Positions 34,456 to 42,282 of a stretch of 64,000 nt of DNA are shown here, piece after piece. The first letter of the stretch is position 1. The number at the start of each line of letters is the position of its first letter. The translations under genes and the position numbers were made by a program. The notes under the pieces are model-generated. The model did no database searches and was not told the origin of the DNA. It saw only the letters and a program-made list of their open reading frames with translations. The DNA comes from Chitinophaga oryzae (GTDB lineage: Bacteria > Bacteroidota > Bacteroidia > Chitinophagales > Chitinophagaceae): positions 5,642,001-5,706,000 of the forward strand of contig NZ_CP051204.2 of assembly GCF_012516375.2 (NCBI RefSeq), read 5' to 3'.

Positions 34456-35598
34456 TTAATGTTTGCCTGCCGGCGGTGCTGCGGGCGTACCGGGGCCGGC
34501 CACGTTCACGGTATCTCCCGGCCTTACTTTCTGCAGGCCTTCCACGATGATCCTGTCGCCTGCTTTGAGGCCGTCTTCCACGATCAGCATGGTGTCGGTA
34601 ACGGGGCCCGGCGTGATATGTACGGGTTTCACCACATTGTCTTTCGTGAGGGTCATCACGGAAGTTTCGGAGAGGTTCTGTACGATGGCCTTGGCGGGGA
34701 TGGCCACCTGTGTGGCCGGTGTTGCGTACTGCATGACCACTACGCCGCTCATGCCTGATTTAAGCTGGCCGTCTTTGTTTTCGAACACCAGCCGCACCCG
34801 GATGGTACCGGTCTGCGGGTCTACAATATTGTTGATGGCCTGTATTTTTCCCTGTTCACCATAGGTTTCGCCGCTGGTGAATTTCAGGAAGAATTTTTCA
34901 TCGCCCTGCCCTTTCTGGATGCGGTAGAACTGCGGAATGCTGGCCTGCGGCACGTCGAAGTCGGCGAAGATGGGATGTTCGTTCACCAGGGTGTTGATCA
35001 GCGTTTGGCCGGCGTTGACGATATCGCCGACTTTGATCTGTACGATGCCGATGCTGCCGCTGACCGGGGCGCGTATGATCGCGTGGTTGACATCGGTGCC
35101 GGCGCGGGCTACGGCTGCCTTGGCAGCGGCCAGGTTGGCTTTGGATGTCATCACGGCGGTATATGCCTGGTCGACGGTCTGTTTGGAGATGGCGTCATGC
35201 TCCAGCAGGGTTTTATATCGCTCGTAATCTTTTTCTTTCTGGGCGAGGTCCGCTTCCGCCTGTTGCTGGGTGGCGGCTACCTGTCCATAGGCGGCCACAT
35301 AGCGGCTTTTGTCGATCTCGTACAACGGCTGTCCTTTTTTCACCATACTGCCGTCTTTCACTTTGATGGCGGAGAGGTAGCCGGTCACATCGGAGCGGAT
35401 AGCCACTTCATCGTGCGCTGTCAGTGTAGCCGGGAACTGGGTGTGCACGGTATAGGAAGCCGGCACTACTTCCTGTGCTACGACAGTTGCCTTCATCATG
35501 CCCATCATGGCTGCCTGTTGCTGTTGTTTTTTTCCACCACCGCAGGCGGTGCCCAGCAGCGCAACCAGAATTATGATCCAATTTGATTTCAGGTACAT
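34456..35598 (-). CDS. RND efflux periplasmic adaptor (membrane fusion protein)
   Basis: The 380-residue lipoprotein has its modified cysteine at C19 (LLGTACGG). It has the adaptor order: beta-barrel and lipoyl halves (AIRSDVTGYLSAIKVKDGS near 67-85), an alpha-helical hairpin (about 105-175), the second lipoyl half (IIRAPVSGSIGIVQIKVGD) and membrane-proximal beta domains (about 245-370). It bridges the RND permease and the TolC-like channel. It lies 22 bp upstream of the permease gene and 39 bp downstream of the channel gene. Confidence 0.93.
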   Translation of the reverse strand: MYLKSNWIIILVALLGTACGGGKKQQQQAAMMGMMKATVVAQEVVPASYTVHTQFPATLTAHDEVAIRSDVTGYLSAIKVKDGSMVKKGQPLYEIDKSRYVAAYGQVAATQQQAEADLAQKEKDYERYKTLLEHDAISKQTVDQAYTAVMTSKANLAAAKAAVARAGTDVNHAIIRAPVSGSIGIVQIKVGDIVNAGQTLINTLVNEHPIFADFDVPQASIPQFYRIQKGQGDEKFFLKFTSGETYGEQGKIQAINNIVDPQTGTIRVRLVFENKDGQLKSGMSGVVVMQYATPATQVAIPAKAIVQNLSETSVMTLTKDNVVKPVHITPGPVTDTMLIVEDGLKAGDRIIVEGLQKVRPGDTVNVAGPGTPAAPPAGKH

Positions 35599-35637
35599 AT
35601 GGAGAAAAAATTAATAATTGTTGTATTTGCTGTGATA

Positions 35638-36981
35638 TTATTTGATTCTGCCCATGGCTTTGTCCAGATCGGTTTTACTGATCAGGGTGGCCAGCATGGC
35701 GTTGACGTAGTCTGTACGGGCCTGGGTAAGCTGGCTTTCCGCTGAGATCACGTCCAGGCTGGTGGCCACGCCCTGCTCGAACTTCATGACGATCCTGTCG
35801 TATATGCCCTGCGTTAGTGTCATATTCGTCTTCTGAGTAACGAAGGTGGCTTTGTTGCTTTCGTAGGAGGTATTGGCGCTCTTCACCTCCAGTTTTATCT
35901 GCTGTGACAGGAAGTCGAGATCATTTTGTGATTTTTTCAGGGTAATGTCCAGCTGCCTGATCTGGTGGAGTCTTTCGGTACCGGTAAAAATAGACCATGA
36001 CAAGTTGAGTCCCAGCGCGGAGGCGCCGAAACCCTGCTTATACAGGTCTCCGAACTTGGTGGAAAACCAGTTGACCCCATAGTTGACGAAAAAGTTCAGC
36101 TGGGGCAGATAAGCCATCTTCTTGCTTTTCAGGTTCAGTTCATTAAGGGTGATCTGGGTGTTCTGGATGCTGTATTCCACGCGGTCTTCCACTTTATAGC
36201 TGAGCGTATCGGTGGAAAACGCTTCCACATTGAGGTCCTGTACGGTTTCGCGGAGTTCGAGGTTACTTTCCTGGGGCATGCCCATCTGGAACTTGAGTAA
36301 CTGCATCGTATATACGAGTTCGCGGACCTGGTTTTCGATCTGGGTCACCCCATTATTATAGGACACCTGTATCCGGTCCACGTCTACCCTTTCGGACACG
36401 CCGGCATCATAGCGGGCTTTGGTATCGGAGAGGGTTTTGCGGAGCTGGTCGAGATTAGCTTTGGAGAGGCGGATATTTTCCTGGTTGGTGAGTACCGCGT
36501 AGTAGGCTTTGATGATGGCCACTTTGGTATCTATCTCCGTGCGGGTCAGGTTTTTGGTGGCCAGTCCGCGGTATACGCGGGAGGCTTTCAGTCCGAGGAA
36601 ATAATCGCTCTGAAAGATGGTCTGGTTGACCTGCCCGGTGGCGTTGGAAGAGAAGCGGGTACCGAATTGCACCGGTATTTTCCGGTCATAGTTGCCGCTG
36701 GCGATGTCGGGGATCAGGGAGGTAGCCAGTTTCATATTGTCGGTGAAGTTGGCATTGATATCCGCATGGGGCAGCAGCTTGGCGGTAGCTTCCTTTACCT
36801 GTTCCCTTGAAAAATCCACGTCCAGGTTGGCATTGACCATATCGTGATGATGCGCGATCCCGTATTGTATACAATCGGCCAGGTTGAAGGCGAAGTTTCC
36901 CCTGGTTGTATCCATCTGCCCGTAAGTGGTATTTAATCCTGACAAAAAAAGTGTAGAAATCAATATAAGGGTACAACGCAT
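35638..36981 (-). CDS. TolC-family outer-membrane channel
   Basis: The 447-residue protein has a signal peptide (MRCTLILISTLFLSGLNTTY, then GQ). It carries two repeats of the outer-membrane efflux domain, with long helical stretches (about 45-245 and 260-445). It forms the exit duct of the pump encoded downstream. ATG at 36981 is chosen because it directly gives the signal peptide; an in-frame start 15 codons upstream would bury it. It is the first gene of the four-gene efflux operon. Confidence 0.92.
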   Translation of the reverse strand: MRCTLILISTLFLSGLNTTYGQMDTTRGNFAFNLADCIQYGIAHHHDMVNANLDVDFSREQVKEATAKLLPHADINANFTDNMKLATSLIPDIASGNYDRKIPVQFGTRFSSNATGQVNQTIFQSDYFLGLKASRVYRGLATKNLTRTEIDTKVAIIKAYYAVLTNQENIRLSKANLDQLRKTLSDTKARYDAGVSERVDVDRIQVSYNNGVTQIENQVRELVYTMQLLKFQMGMPQESNLELRETVQDLNVEAFSTDTLSYKVEDRVEYSIQNTQITLNELNLKSKKMAYLPQLNFFVNYGVNWFSTKFGDLYKQGFGASALGLNLSWSIFTGTERLHQIRQLDITLKKSQNDLDFLSQQIKLEVKSANTSYESNKATFVTQKTNMTLTQGIYDRIVMKFEQGVATSLDVISAESQLTQARTDYVNAMLATLISKTDLDKAMGRIK

Positions 36982-37130
36982 ACTTATAACATTGAAAGTA
37001 TATGATGATTGATAAATACCTAACAAATGAAAAAAGAAAAGGTTGTAAAACAGCTACCGGCGGTTGACAAAGCCGCAACGCATAGATAATTCTGACCGGA
37101 GGCGGTCGCACAAGAGATGCTGCTTCCCCG

Positions 37131-37194
37131 AATATACGAAACTACCGGATTAAAAAAACGGTGGATAGGGGCTTTCTTCAGCTTTTCGTATATT
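37131..37194. other. 11-bp inverted repeat in the divergent promoter region
   Basis: AATATACGAAA (37131-37141) is exactly complementary to TTTCGTATATT (37184-37194), with 42 bp between the copies. The pair lies between the efflux operon and the TMEM175-like gene, in the position expected for an operator bound by a dimeric regulator. No regulator gene is adjacent. Confidence 0.4.
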
Positions 37195-37218
37195 GCCGAA
37201 AAGCCATACGTTTTTATT

Positions 37219-37929
37219 ATGTCTATGTCAGTTATCAAGGAAGCTAAAACCCCTCACCGTGAATTTGAGCTGGACAGGGCCGTGTTGTTCAGCGATGCTG
37301 TGTTTGCCATTGCCATTACCCTGTTAATCATCGAAATCAAGTTGCCGCATATGCCGGAACATTTGCCGGCAGGCGGTTACCGGCAGGTACTGCATCCGTT
37401 CCTGATGGAGTTTTTCACCTTCGCGATGAGTTTTATGTTTATCGGCACCTTCTGGAAATGGCACCTGCATTTGTGCCGTTTTTTACAGCACTATGACGAC
37501 GGGTTGATTCACCGCAATCTTTTTTTCCTGTTTTTTATTGTCACTTTTCCTTTTTCCACGGCGTCGATGATGCATATGAGCAGTCATTTCATGCTGCCTT
37601 TGTATATCTATTTATTTAACCTTGCCGGTTGCCTGGCGGGGCTGTTCTGGATCAGCTATTATATTTTCCAGCGCAAACCCGGGCTGGCCGTGGCGGGCCT
37701 TCATACAGAAAAAGAGCTGTTGTACCAGCGGTTGAAATACAGTTTCCTGACGATGACTTTCGGATTTACTGCGATTGCCCTCGCTTATTTTATATATCCT
37801 GACAATCCGACTATCCAGAATATCAGTTTTTGCCTGATCCCCCTGTTGATTTTCTTCAATCATTTCCGGTTGAAGATAAAAAAGCGGAACACCCTGCGCC
37901 TGGTACACATAGGCGATAAATCGAGCTAA
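37219..37929 (+). CDS. TMEM175-family (DUF1211) membrane protein, possible potassium channel
   Basis: The 236-residue protein contains the TMEM175 first-helix signature, here FSDAVFAIAITLLIIEIKLP (near 24-43). About six hydrophobic segments follow in total. Bacterial relatives assemble as tetrameric potassium-permeable channels; conduction by this member is inferred. ATG at 37219 (MSMSVIKEA) is preferred over a start 34 codons upstream, since the extra residues overlap the promoter-proximal inverted repeat. It is followed four bases later by the DUF2157 gene, so the two form an operon. Confidence 0.83.
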   Translation: MSMSVIKEAKTPHREFELDRAVLFSDAVFAIAITLLIIEIKLPHMPEHLPAGGYRQVLHPFLMEFFTFAMSFMFIGTFWKWHLHLCRFLQHYDDGLIHRNLFFLFFIVTFPFSTASMMHMSSHFMLPLYIYLFNLAGCLAGLFWISYYIFQRKPGLAVAGLHTEKELLYQRLKYSFLTMTFGFTAIALAYFIYPDNPTIQNISFCLIPLLIFFNHFRLKIKKRNTLRLVHIGDKSS

Positions 37930-37933
37930 GCTT

Positions 37934-38977
37934 ATGATGGAAGTAGACAAAAGAGACGGACAGTTTTTGCACCGGGTAATCCGGCAGTGGCAGCAGGACC
38001 AGCTGATCACGGACGCACAGGCGGAGGCGCTGCAGAAGAGCTACTCCGTCCGCAGCAACGACTGGCAGACGATCACCCTGTATATTTTCATCGCCGCCAT
38101 ATCCTGCGCGCTGATGGCGTTCGGGTCGCTGGTGCTGGATGAGAAGTGGATAGAGGTGCTGCGGAAGAAGTTTTCGCTGACCGATGGCGTGATCGCCTTC
38201 CTGTTTGCCGGGCTGACGGCCTTTCTTTGTTACCAGGGATGGCGCCGTAACCGGCATCAGCCCGCCTTTTCTTTCAACCGCGAATTATTCTGGCTGTTAC
38301 CGATATTGAGTACAGGCGTTACCGTAGTGTACCTTGGCAAAAGTATGGGTTACCTGGGCGGCAACTACGGCCTTTTCTGGCTGCTGGCCACGGTAGTTTA
38401 TGCCACTGTGGCGCTGACATTGCATTCCCGGCTGCTGTGGATAGCCACCCTGCTCTGCCTGATACCCGCCTATGTGAAACTGACGTATTATCTCACCAGC
38501 GATGGTCCTTATTTCCTGGGCATGAACCTCCCCTGCCGTATGGCTTTGCTGGCGGCAATAATAATAGGCGCCGGCTGGCTGATGAAGCGGTCGGCGATCT
38601 TCCTGCCGGCCAAAGAAATCACCTGGGGTGGCGGCTGGCTGTTATTTTTGCTGTCCGGCTGGCTGATCTCTATCTTCGGGAATTGCGGCACCTGGCAGGA
38701 ATGGCAGGCGCTGCGCCAGGTACATCTGTTGTGGTGGGTGGTGGTGTTCAGCGTACAGTGTATCCTTACCCTCCTGCTGGGCATCCGTACAAAAGACGAT
38801 CTGTTGCGGGACCTCGGCGTTATTTTCCTGCTGCTGGACCTGTATACCCGTTATTTCGAATATCTGTGGGACCGGACCAACAAGGGCTTGTTCTTTTCTA
38901 TCCTCGCAATTTCTTTCTGGTGGCTGGGCAAGCGGCTGGAGAAATACATCAGTAAACGTAAAGGTACCCCGGGCTAA
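37934..38977 (+). CDS. DUF2157-like multi-pass membrane protein
   Basis: The 347-residue protein starts with a soluble helical segment (about 8-40, with WQQDQLITDAQAEALQ), typical of the DUF2157 family. About ten membrane helices follow to residue 335, ending in a basic tail. The family has no known function. It is cotranscribed with the TMEM175-like gene. Its stop codon lies inside the loop of the terminator hairpin at 38967-38986. Confidence 0.75.
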   Translation: MMEVDKRDGQFLHRVIRQWQQDQLITDAQAEALQKSYSVRSNDWQTITLYIFIAAISCALMAFGSLVLDEKWIEVLRKKFSLTDGVIAFLFAGLTAFLCYQGWRRNRHQPAFSFNRELFWLLPILSTGVTVVYLGKSMGYLGGNYGLFWLLATVVYATVALTLHSRLLWIATLLCLIPAYVKLTYYLTSDGPYFLGMNLPCRMALLAAIIIGAGWLMKRSAIFLPAKEITWGGGWLLFLLSGWLISIFGNCGTWQEWQALRQVHLLWWVVVFSVQCILTLLLGIRTKDDLLRDLGVIFLLLDLYTRYFEYLWDRTNKGLFFSILAISFWWLGKRLEKYISKRKGTPG

Positions 38978-38986
38978 AGCCCGGGG
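38967..38986 (+). terminator. Hairpin overlapping the DUF2157 stop codon
   Basis: CCCCGGGCT and AGCCCGGGG form a perfect 9-bp, all-strong stem whose loop contains the TAA stop codon. No T tract follows directly, so it may act as a weak terminator or an RNA-stabilising 3' end. Confidence 0.6.
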
Positions 38987-39012
38987 CCGCCTGCCGGTCC
39001 AATATTTTTAGC

Positions 39013-39987
39013 TCAACTGTTGACATATTCTTTCATCATGGCGCTATAGCGTCCGGTATCGTGCGTGCTCCATTCGAAGTTGCCGGTGATCCAGGAGCGC
39101 AGTACGGCCACATAGCGCAGCAGTTCATAATCTTTTTCGTTGCCTGTGAGCGGCAGCAGTTTTTCCAGCACTACAAAAATGGCCACCTCCTCGTTATGCA
39201 TCCGGGCGGCTTCATTGACCGCTTCCTGGAGGGAGCACTGATGTTCGTGTTGTAGTACCAGCACGAGGTTGTGCACGTCGCCGGCCTGGTGTTCTTTGGG
39301 AAAAGAAAACAGGTCATTGGACCAGCATACGATGTTGTTGCAGGCCTGTACCATACGTTTGAGCAGTGCATTTTGCAGTGTTTCCGCCGGCAGGTAGATT
39401 TTCTCGATGATGTCTATCGCCTCCACGTCGGCGAGGAGGGCGCCGGTGTACGGGCGCATGCGTACGTAGTCTGCCACGGTGGGGACTATACGATTTTCCC
39501 GGTTCTGTGCTTCCCAGAGGCAGGAATTAAAATAATCTTCCATGCTGCGGATAAAGCGTTCCTGCCAGGCCGGCGTGCTGATGGCTTTCATCCTTTCCCA
39601 GATACTGATGAGCGCAGCCGGCAGCGGCGCGTTGTTGGCCGGCATACGGGGATCGGGATGGCGGAAGATGTCCATAAAACCTGTCATGACGCTGCGCAGG
39701 AAACCTGATTTTTTACCGGCTTCCGCCTCATCGCACTGATCATCGAGGATAAACAACCAGGTGTTGAAGTCGGCAATGATGCAGAGTTCGTGCAGTCCTG
39801 CGTCAGGGAAGGCGCGGGCTGCCAGCCAGGCGAAACGGGCTTTGGCAAAGCGGGCCCTCGCCTTGTCGGTGGACAGTAAACCATGATGATGCACCCAGTC
39901 TTCAACGTGTTGCTGGGCAGCCGCCACATGGGAATTCAAACGGGAAGGAAACGGATACTGGATCCGGGGAAACTGGATCGTTGTCAT
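39013..39987 (-). CDS. Class I terpene synthase (bacterial sesqui- or diterpene cyclase)
   Basis: The 324-residue protein has every class I terpene cyclase feature. The aspartate-rich motif is DDQCD (82-86). The pyrophosphate-sensor arginine R178 lies 46 residues before the NSE triad, the spacing seen in characterised bacterial cyclases. The triad is NDLFSFPKE (N224, S228, E232), and the C-terminal RY pair is R313-Y314. Such enzymes ionise farnesyl or geranylgeranyl diphosphate and cyclise it in the cytoplasm. The product cannot be told from sequence. No prenyltransferase, P450 or methyltransferase adjoins it, but idi lies 172 bp upstream on the same strand. Chitinophaga strains are known to contain such cyclases. 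Confidence 0.9.
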   Translation of the reverse strand: MTTIQFPRIQYPFPSRLNSHVAAAQQHVEDWVHHHGLLSTDKARARFAKARFAWLAARAFPDAGLHELCIIADFNTWLFILDDQCDEAEAGKKSGFLRSVMTGFMDIFRHPDPRMPANNAPLPAALISIWERMKAISTPAWQERFIRSMEDYFNSCLWEAQNRENRIVPTVADYVRMRPYTGALLADVEAIDIIEKIYLPAETLQNALLKRMVQACNNIVCWSNDLFSFPKEHQAGDVHNLVLVLQHEHQCSLQEAVNEAARMHNEEVAIFVVLEKLLPLTGNEKDYELLRYVAVLRSWITGNFEWSTHDTGRYSAMMKEYVNS

Positions 39988-40159
39988 GTGTCTGAGGATT
40001 TAGCAGTTAACTATTAAGGGTTATGAAATGGCATAGGTAAAAACCAGGGTAAACGGCGGCGGGCGGGCATGTTAACAGCCCACCATACCTGTTGGCACAG
40101 TAAAAGTTGGCTTGCTTCGGTTAACAGCAAATGAGATGTAACAAAAAAGTACAGGGCAG

Positions 40160-40699
40160 CTACATACCTGCAGTGGTGACAGACATCTTCAGATGTTGCA
40201 GCACCCTCGGTAATGCGAGATGGAACCAGCTGGTGAAGCTTGCCGGTTCCTGCTCCATCCGTTCCAGGATCTGATTGGCAGACATATACCTGTAGTCATT
40301 TACTTCTGCGCTGTCGGGGTGTATCGCACCGTTGTGAGTACCTATCAGTACATGATCGAATTCATGCTCGATAAGGCCGTTGTCAAAAGAAGTCCTGTAA
40401 GTAAAAGAAAAAATCTCCTCCAGCGGGCAGTCGAAACCCATTTCTTCCATCAGCCTGCGGTGAGCAGCTGCCGGCGTGGTTTCGCCGGGAAGCGGGTGAC
40501 TGCAGCAGGCGTTGGTCCACAGGCCGGGAGAATGATACTTTCCCAGCGCCCTTTGTTGCAACAGGATATCTCCGGCATCATTTAAAATAAATACCGAAAA
40601 TGCGCGATGCAACAGGCCCCTGCGATGCGCCTCCATTTTTTCCATGGTACCAATAGCTTCGTCGGATTCAGTCACTAGTATTACTTCAGGTTGATTCAT
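40160..40699 (-). CDS. idi: Isopentenyl-diphosphate delta-isomerase, type I
   Basis: The 179-residue NUDIX-fold enzyme interconverts IPP and DMAPP. Catalytic residues are visible: the cysteine in NACCSHP (C66) and the glutamate pair in EHEFDH (E111 and E113). The Nudix-type helix is AAHRRLMEEMGFD, and LWTNACCSHP is the family signature. It lies upstream of the terpene synthase on the same strand and probably supplies DMAPP for it. An exact -7 element sits eight bases before the start codon, so its transcript is nearly leaderless. Confidence 0.93.
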   Translation of the reverse strand: MNQPEVILVTESDEAIGTMEKMEAHRRGLLHRAFSVFILNDAGDILLQQRALGKYHSPGLWTNACCSHPLPGETTPAAAHRRLMEEMGFDCPLEEIFSFTYRTSFDNGLIEHEFDHVLIGTHNGAIHPDSAEVNDYRYMSANQILERMEQEPASFTSWFHLALPRVLQHLKMSVTTAGM

Positions 40700-40706
40700 A
40701 GTGTGG

Positions 40707-40714
40707 CAAAGATA
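40707..40714 (-). promoter_or_regulatory. -7 promoter element of idi
   Basis: TATCTTTG on the minus strand matches TAnnTTTG exactly and ends eight bases before the ATG at 40699, implying a transcript with almost no leader. Confidence 0.6.
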
Positions 40715-40831
40715 TTTAATTAAGCTGTTAGCTGTCTGAAATGATCGCGAATTACTGATAATGAGCCCTGTTCTCCTTAATGGTTACCTCAGTTTAAATA
40801 TACGATAATAACGGGAAAAGTAAAAAAATCC

Positions 40832-40991
40832 CGCAAAGGCGTTAAGCAGCAAAGCAGGCAAAGGCAGGGATGATCACCTTATACCTGTTCAGACATTTAA
40901 TCCTGCCACGGGAAAGCAGAATGGTCAAAAAAAAGTAAAAAAAAACGAAAACCCGAAATCTTACCTTGCTTTGCTGCTTAGCGCCTTTGCG
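40832..40991. repeat. Inverted octamer-repeat element (GCAAAGGC type)
   Basis: Left-arm octamers GCAAAGGC, GTTAAGCA, GCAAAGCA and GGCAAAGG start at 40833. The right arm (40967-40991) is the reverse complement of 40832-40856 with one mismatch in 25. The arms are separated by 110 bp. The architecture is the same as that of the 4,737-5,001 and heptamer elements, with a different unit sequence. Confidence 0.75.
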
Positions 40992-41016
40992 TGCTGTATC
41001 TTTACCAAAAAAACAA

Positions 41017-41490
41017 ATGGCAGAAGACTTACAGATCATTCAGGGAGATAAAGCCGCACAATACCAGTCGCTCATTCCGCAGATAAAAGGACTATTGGAA
41101 GGAGAGCCGGACCTGGTGGCCAACCTGGCCAATGTGGCGGCAGCATTGAAAGAACAATTCGGCTGGTTTTGGGTAGGATTTTACCTGGTGAAAGGCGAAG
41201 AACTGGTGCTCGGTCCTTTTCAGGGTCCGGTAGCCTGCACCCGTATCCGCAAAGGACGCGGTGTTTGCGGTACCAGCTGGGCGCAGGCGGCCACGCTTAT
41301 TGTACCCGACGTGGAAGCTTTCCCGGGACATATCGCCTGCAGCAGCCTTTCCAGGTCTGAAATTGTAGTTCCTTTAATGAAAGCAGGAGAAGTAGCAGGC
41401 GTGCTGGATGTAGACAGCGACCAACTTTCCGGCTTTGATGAAACAGACCGGCAATTTCTGGAAGAAATTGTGGCATTGATTATGATATAA
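41017..41490 (+). CDS. Free methionine-(R)-sulfoxide reductase (GAF domain)
   Basis: The 157-residue GAF-domain protein matches fRMsr, which reduces free methionine-R-sulfoxide with thioredoxin in the cytoplasm. The three cysteines fall at C74, C84 and C108 (VACTRIRKGRGVCGTSW and HIACSSLSRSEIV). Their spacing equals that of the E. coli enzyme's C84, C94 and C118. ATG at 41017 gives the family length; the frame is open 17 codons further upstream but runs into the repeat element. It is probably a single-gene unit. Confidence 0.9.
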   Translation: MAEDLQIIQGDKAAQYQSLIPQIKGLLEGEPDLVANLANVAAALKEQFGWFWVGFYLVKGEELVLGPFQGPVACTRIRKGRGVCGTSWAQAATLIVPDVEAFPGHIACSSLSRSEIVVPLMKAGEVAGVLDVDSDQLSGFDETDRQFLEEIVALIMI

Positions 41491-41532
41491 TTCTGTGATT
41501 TTTTTTGCCATATTCTTTAGAGGAAACCTATT

Positions 41533-42273
41533 ATGTTTTTATTCCGCAACAAAACCAAAGAAAACGAGCAGCTTACTCAGCTGCTGTCATTCATGGAAAC
41601 GGATATTCACTCCCATCTGTTGCCCGGTATTGACGATGGCGTGCCGGATACCGATACTTCCGTCCGTTTTATAGAACAACTGCATCACATGGGCATCAGG
41701 AAAATCATTACCACTCCCCATGTGATGATGGACAGGTACCCCAACTCCGTACAAACGATGGCAGGCCCCTACCGCGAGGTATCTGCCGCACTGGCCGCCA
41801 AAGGGCTGTCGATCCCGTTTCATCATGCAGCGGAGTATTATATGGATGAACAGTTCGAAGAGCTGATGCAGCGGCCTTTACTGACACTGACAGGTAAACT
41901 TTTGCTGGTGGAAATATCGTTTATGTCTGCACCGCCCCAGATGCACCGTTGGATCTTTGAGCTGGAAGCACAAGGATACCTCCCGCTCCTGGCGCATCCG
42001 GAACGTTACAATTATTGTCACAGCGATTTCGACAGCTATCACCGGTTCAAAGAATGGGGCTGCCTTTTTCAGGTCAACCTGCTTTCCCTTACCGGCTACT
42101 ACGGAAAACATATTCAGCAGGCGGCCGAAAAACTGATGGATCTTGACATGATTGATTATATTGGCACAGACCTGCATCATGAGAAGCATCTTCATGCCAT
42201 CACCCAGATCAGCAAGAACAAAAAGCTACGGAACGTACTGGAGAAATACCCGTTTAAGAACCGTTCCCTATAG
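41533..42273 (+). CDS. CpsB/YwqE-type tyrosine-protein phosphatase
   Basis: The 246-residue PHP-fold enzyme has metal-binding histidines in DIHSHLLPGIDDG (24-36), TPHVMMDRY, HPERY and TDLHHEKH. CpsB-type phosphatases dephosphorylate the tyrosine-rich tail of Wzc-type kinases and so control polysaccharide chain assembly. The matching kinase is encoded at 60511-62898 at the other end of the capsule locus. Here the gene is on the opposite strand, separated from the locus by a T9SS protein. It converges with that gene with nine bases between stop codons. Confidence 0.88.
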   Translation: MFLFRNKTKENEQLTQLLSFMETDIHSHLLPGIDDGVPDTDTSVRFIEQLHHMGIRKIITTPHVMMDRYPNSVQTMAGPYREVSAALAAKGLSIPFHHAAEYYMDEQFEELMQRPLLTLTGKLLLVEISFMSAPPQMHRWIFELEAQGYLPLLAHPERYNYCHSDFDSYHRFKEWGCLFQVNLLSLTGYYGKHIQQAAEKLMDLDMIDYIGTDLHHEKHLHAITQISKNKKLRNVLEKYPFKNRSL

Positions 42274-42282
42274 GCAAAACCG

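Larger units (their letters stand above)
40700..41016. other. 317-bp divergent intergenic region
   Basis: It contains the idi promoter at its left end, an inverted octamer-repeat element (40832-40991) and a near-match -7 element TATCTTTA (40997-41004) before the methionine sulfoxide reductase gene. No further coding signal is seen. Confidence 0.5.

Noticed and set aside
37062..37090. Sigma-70-like promoter with TTGACA
   Set aside because: Bacteroidota use TTTG/TAnnTTTG promoters, and no suitably spaced -10 box follows at the right distance.
39013..40699. Larger terpenoid or carotenoid gene cluster
   Set aside because: No phytoene synthase, prenyltransferase, desaturase or P450 is found within 10 kb on either side.
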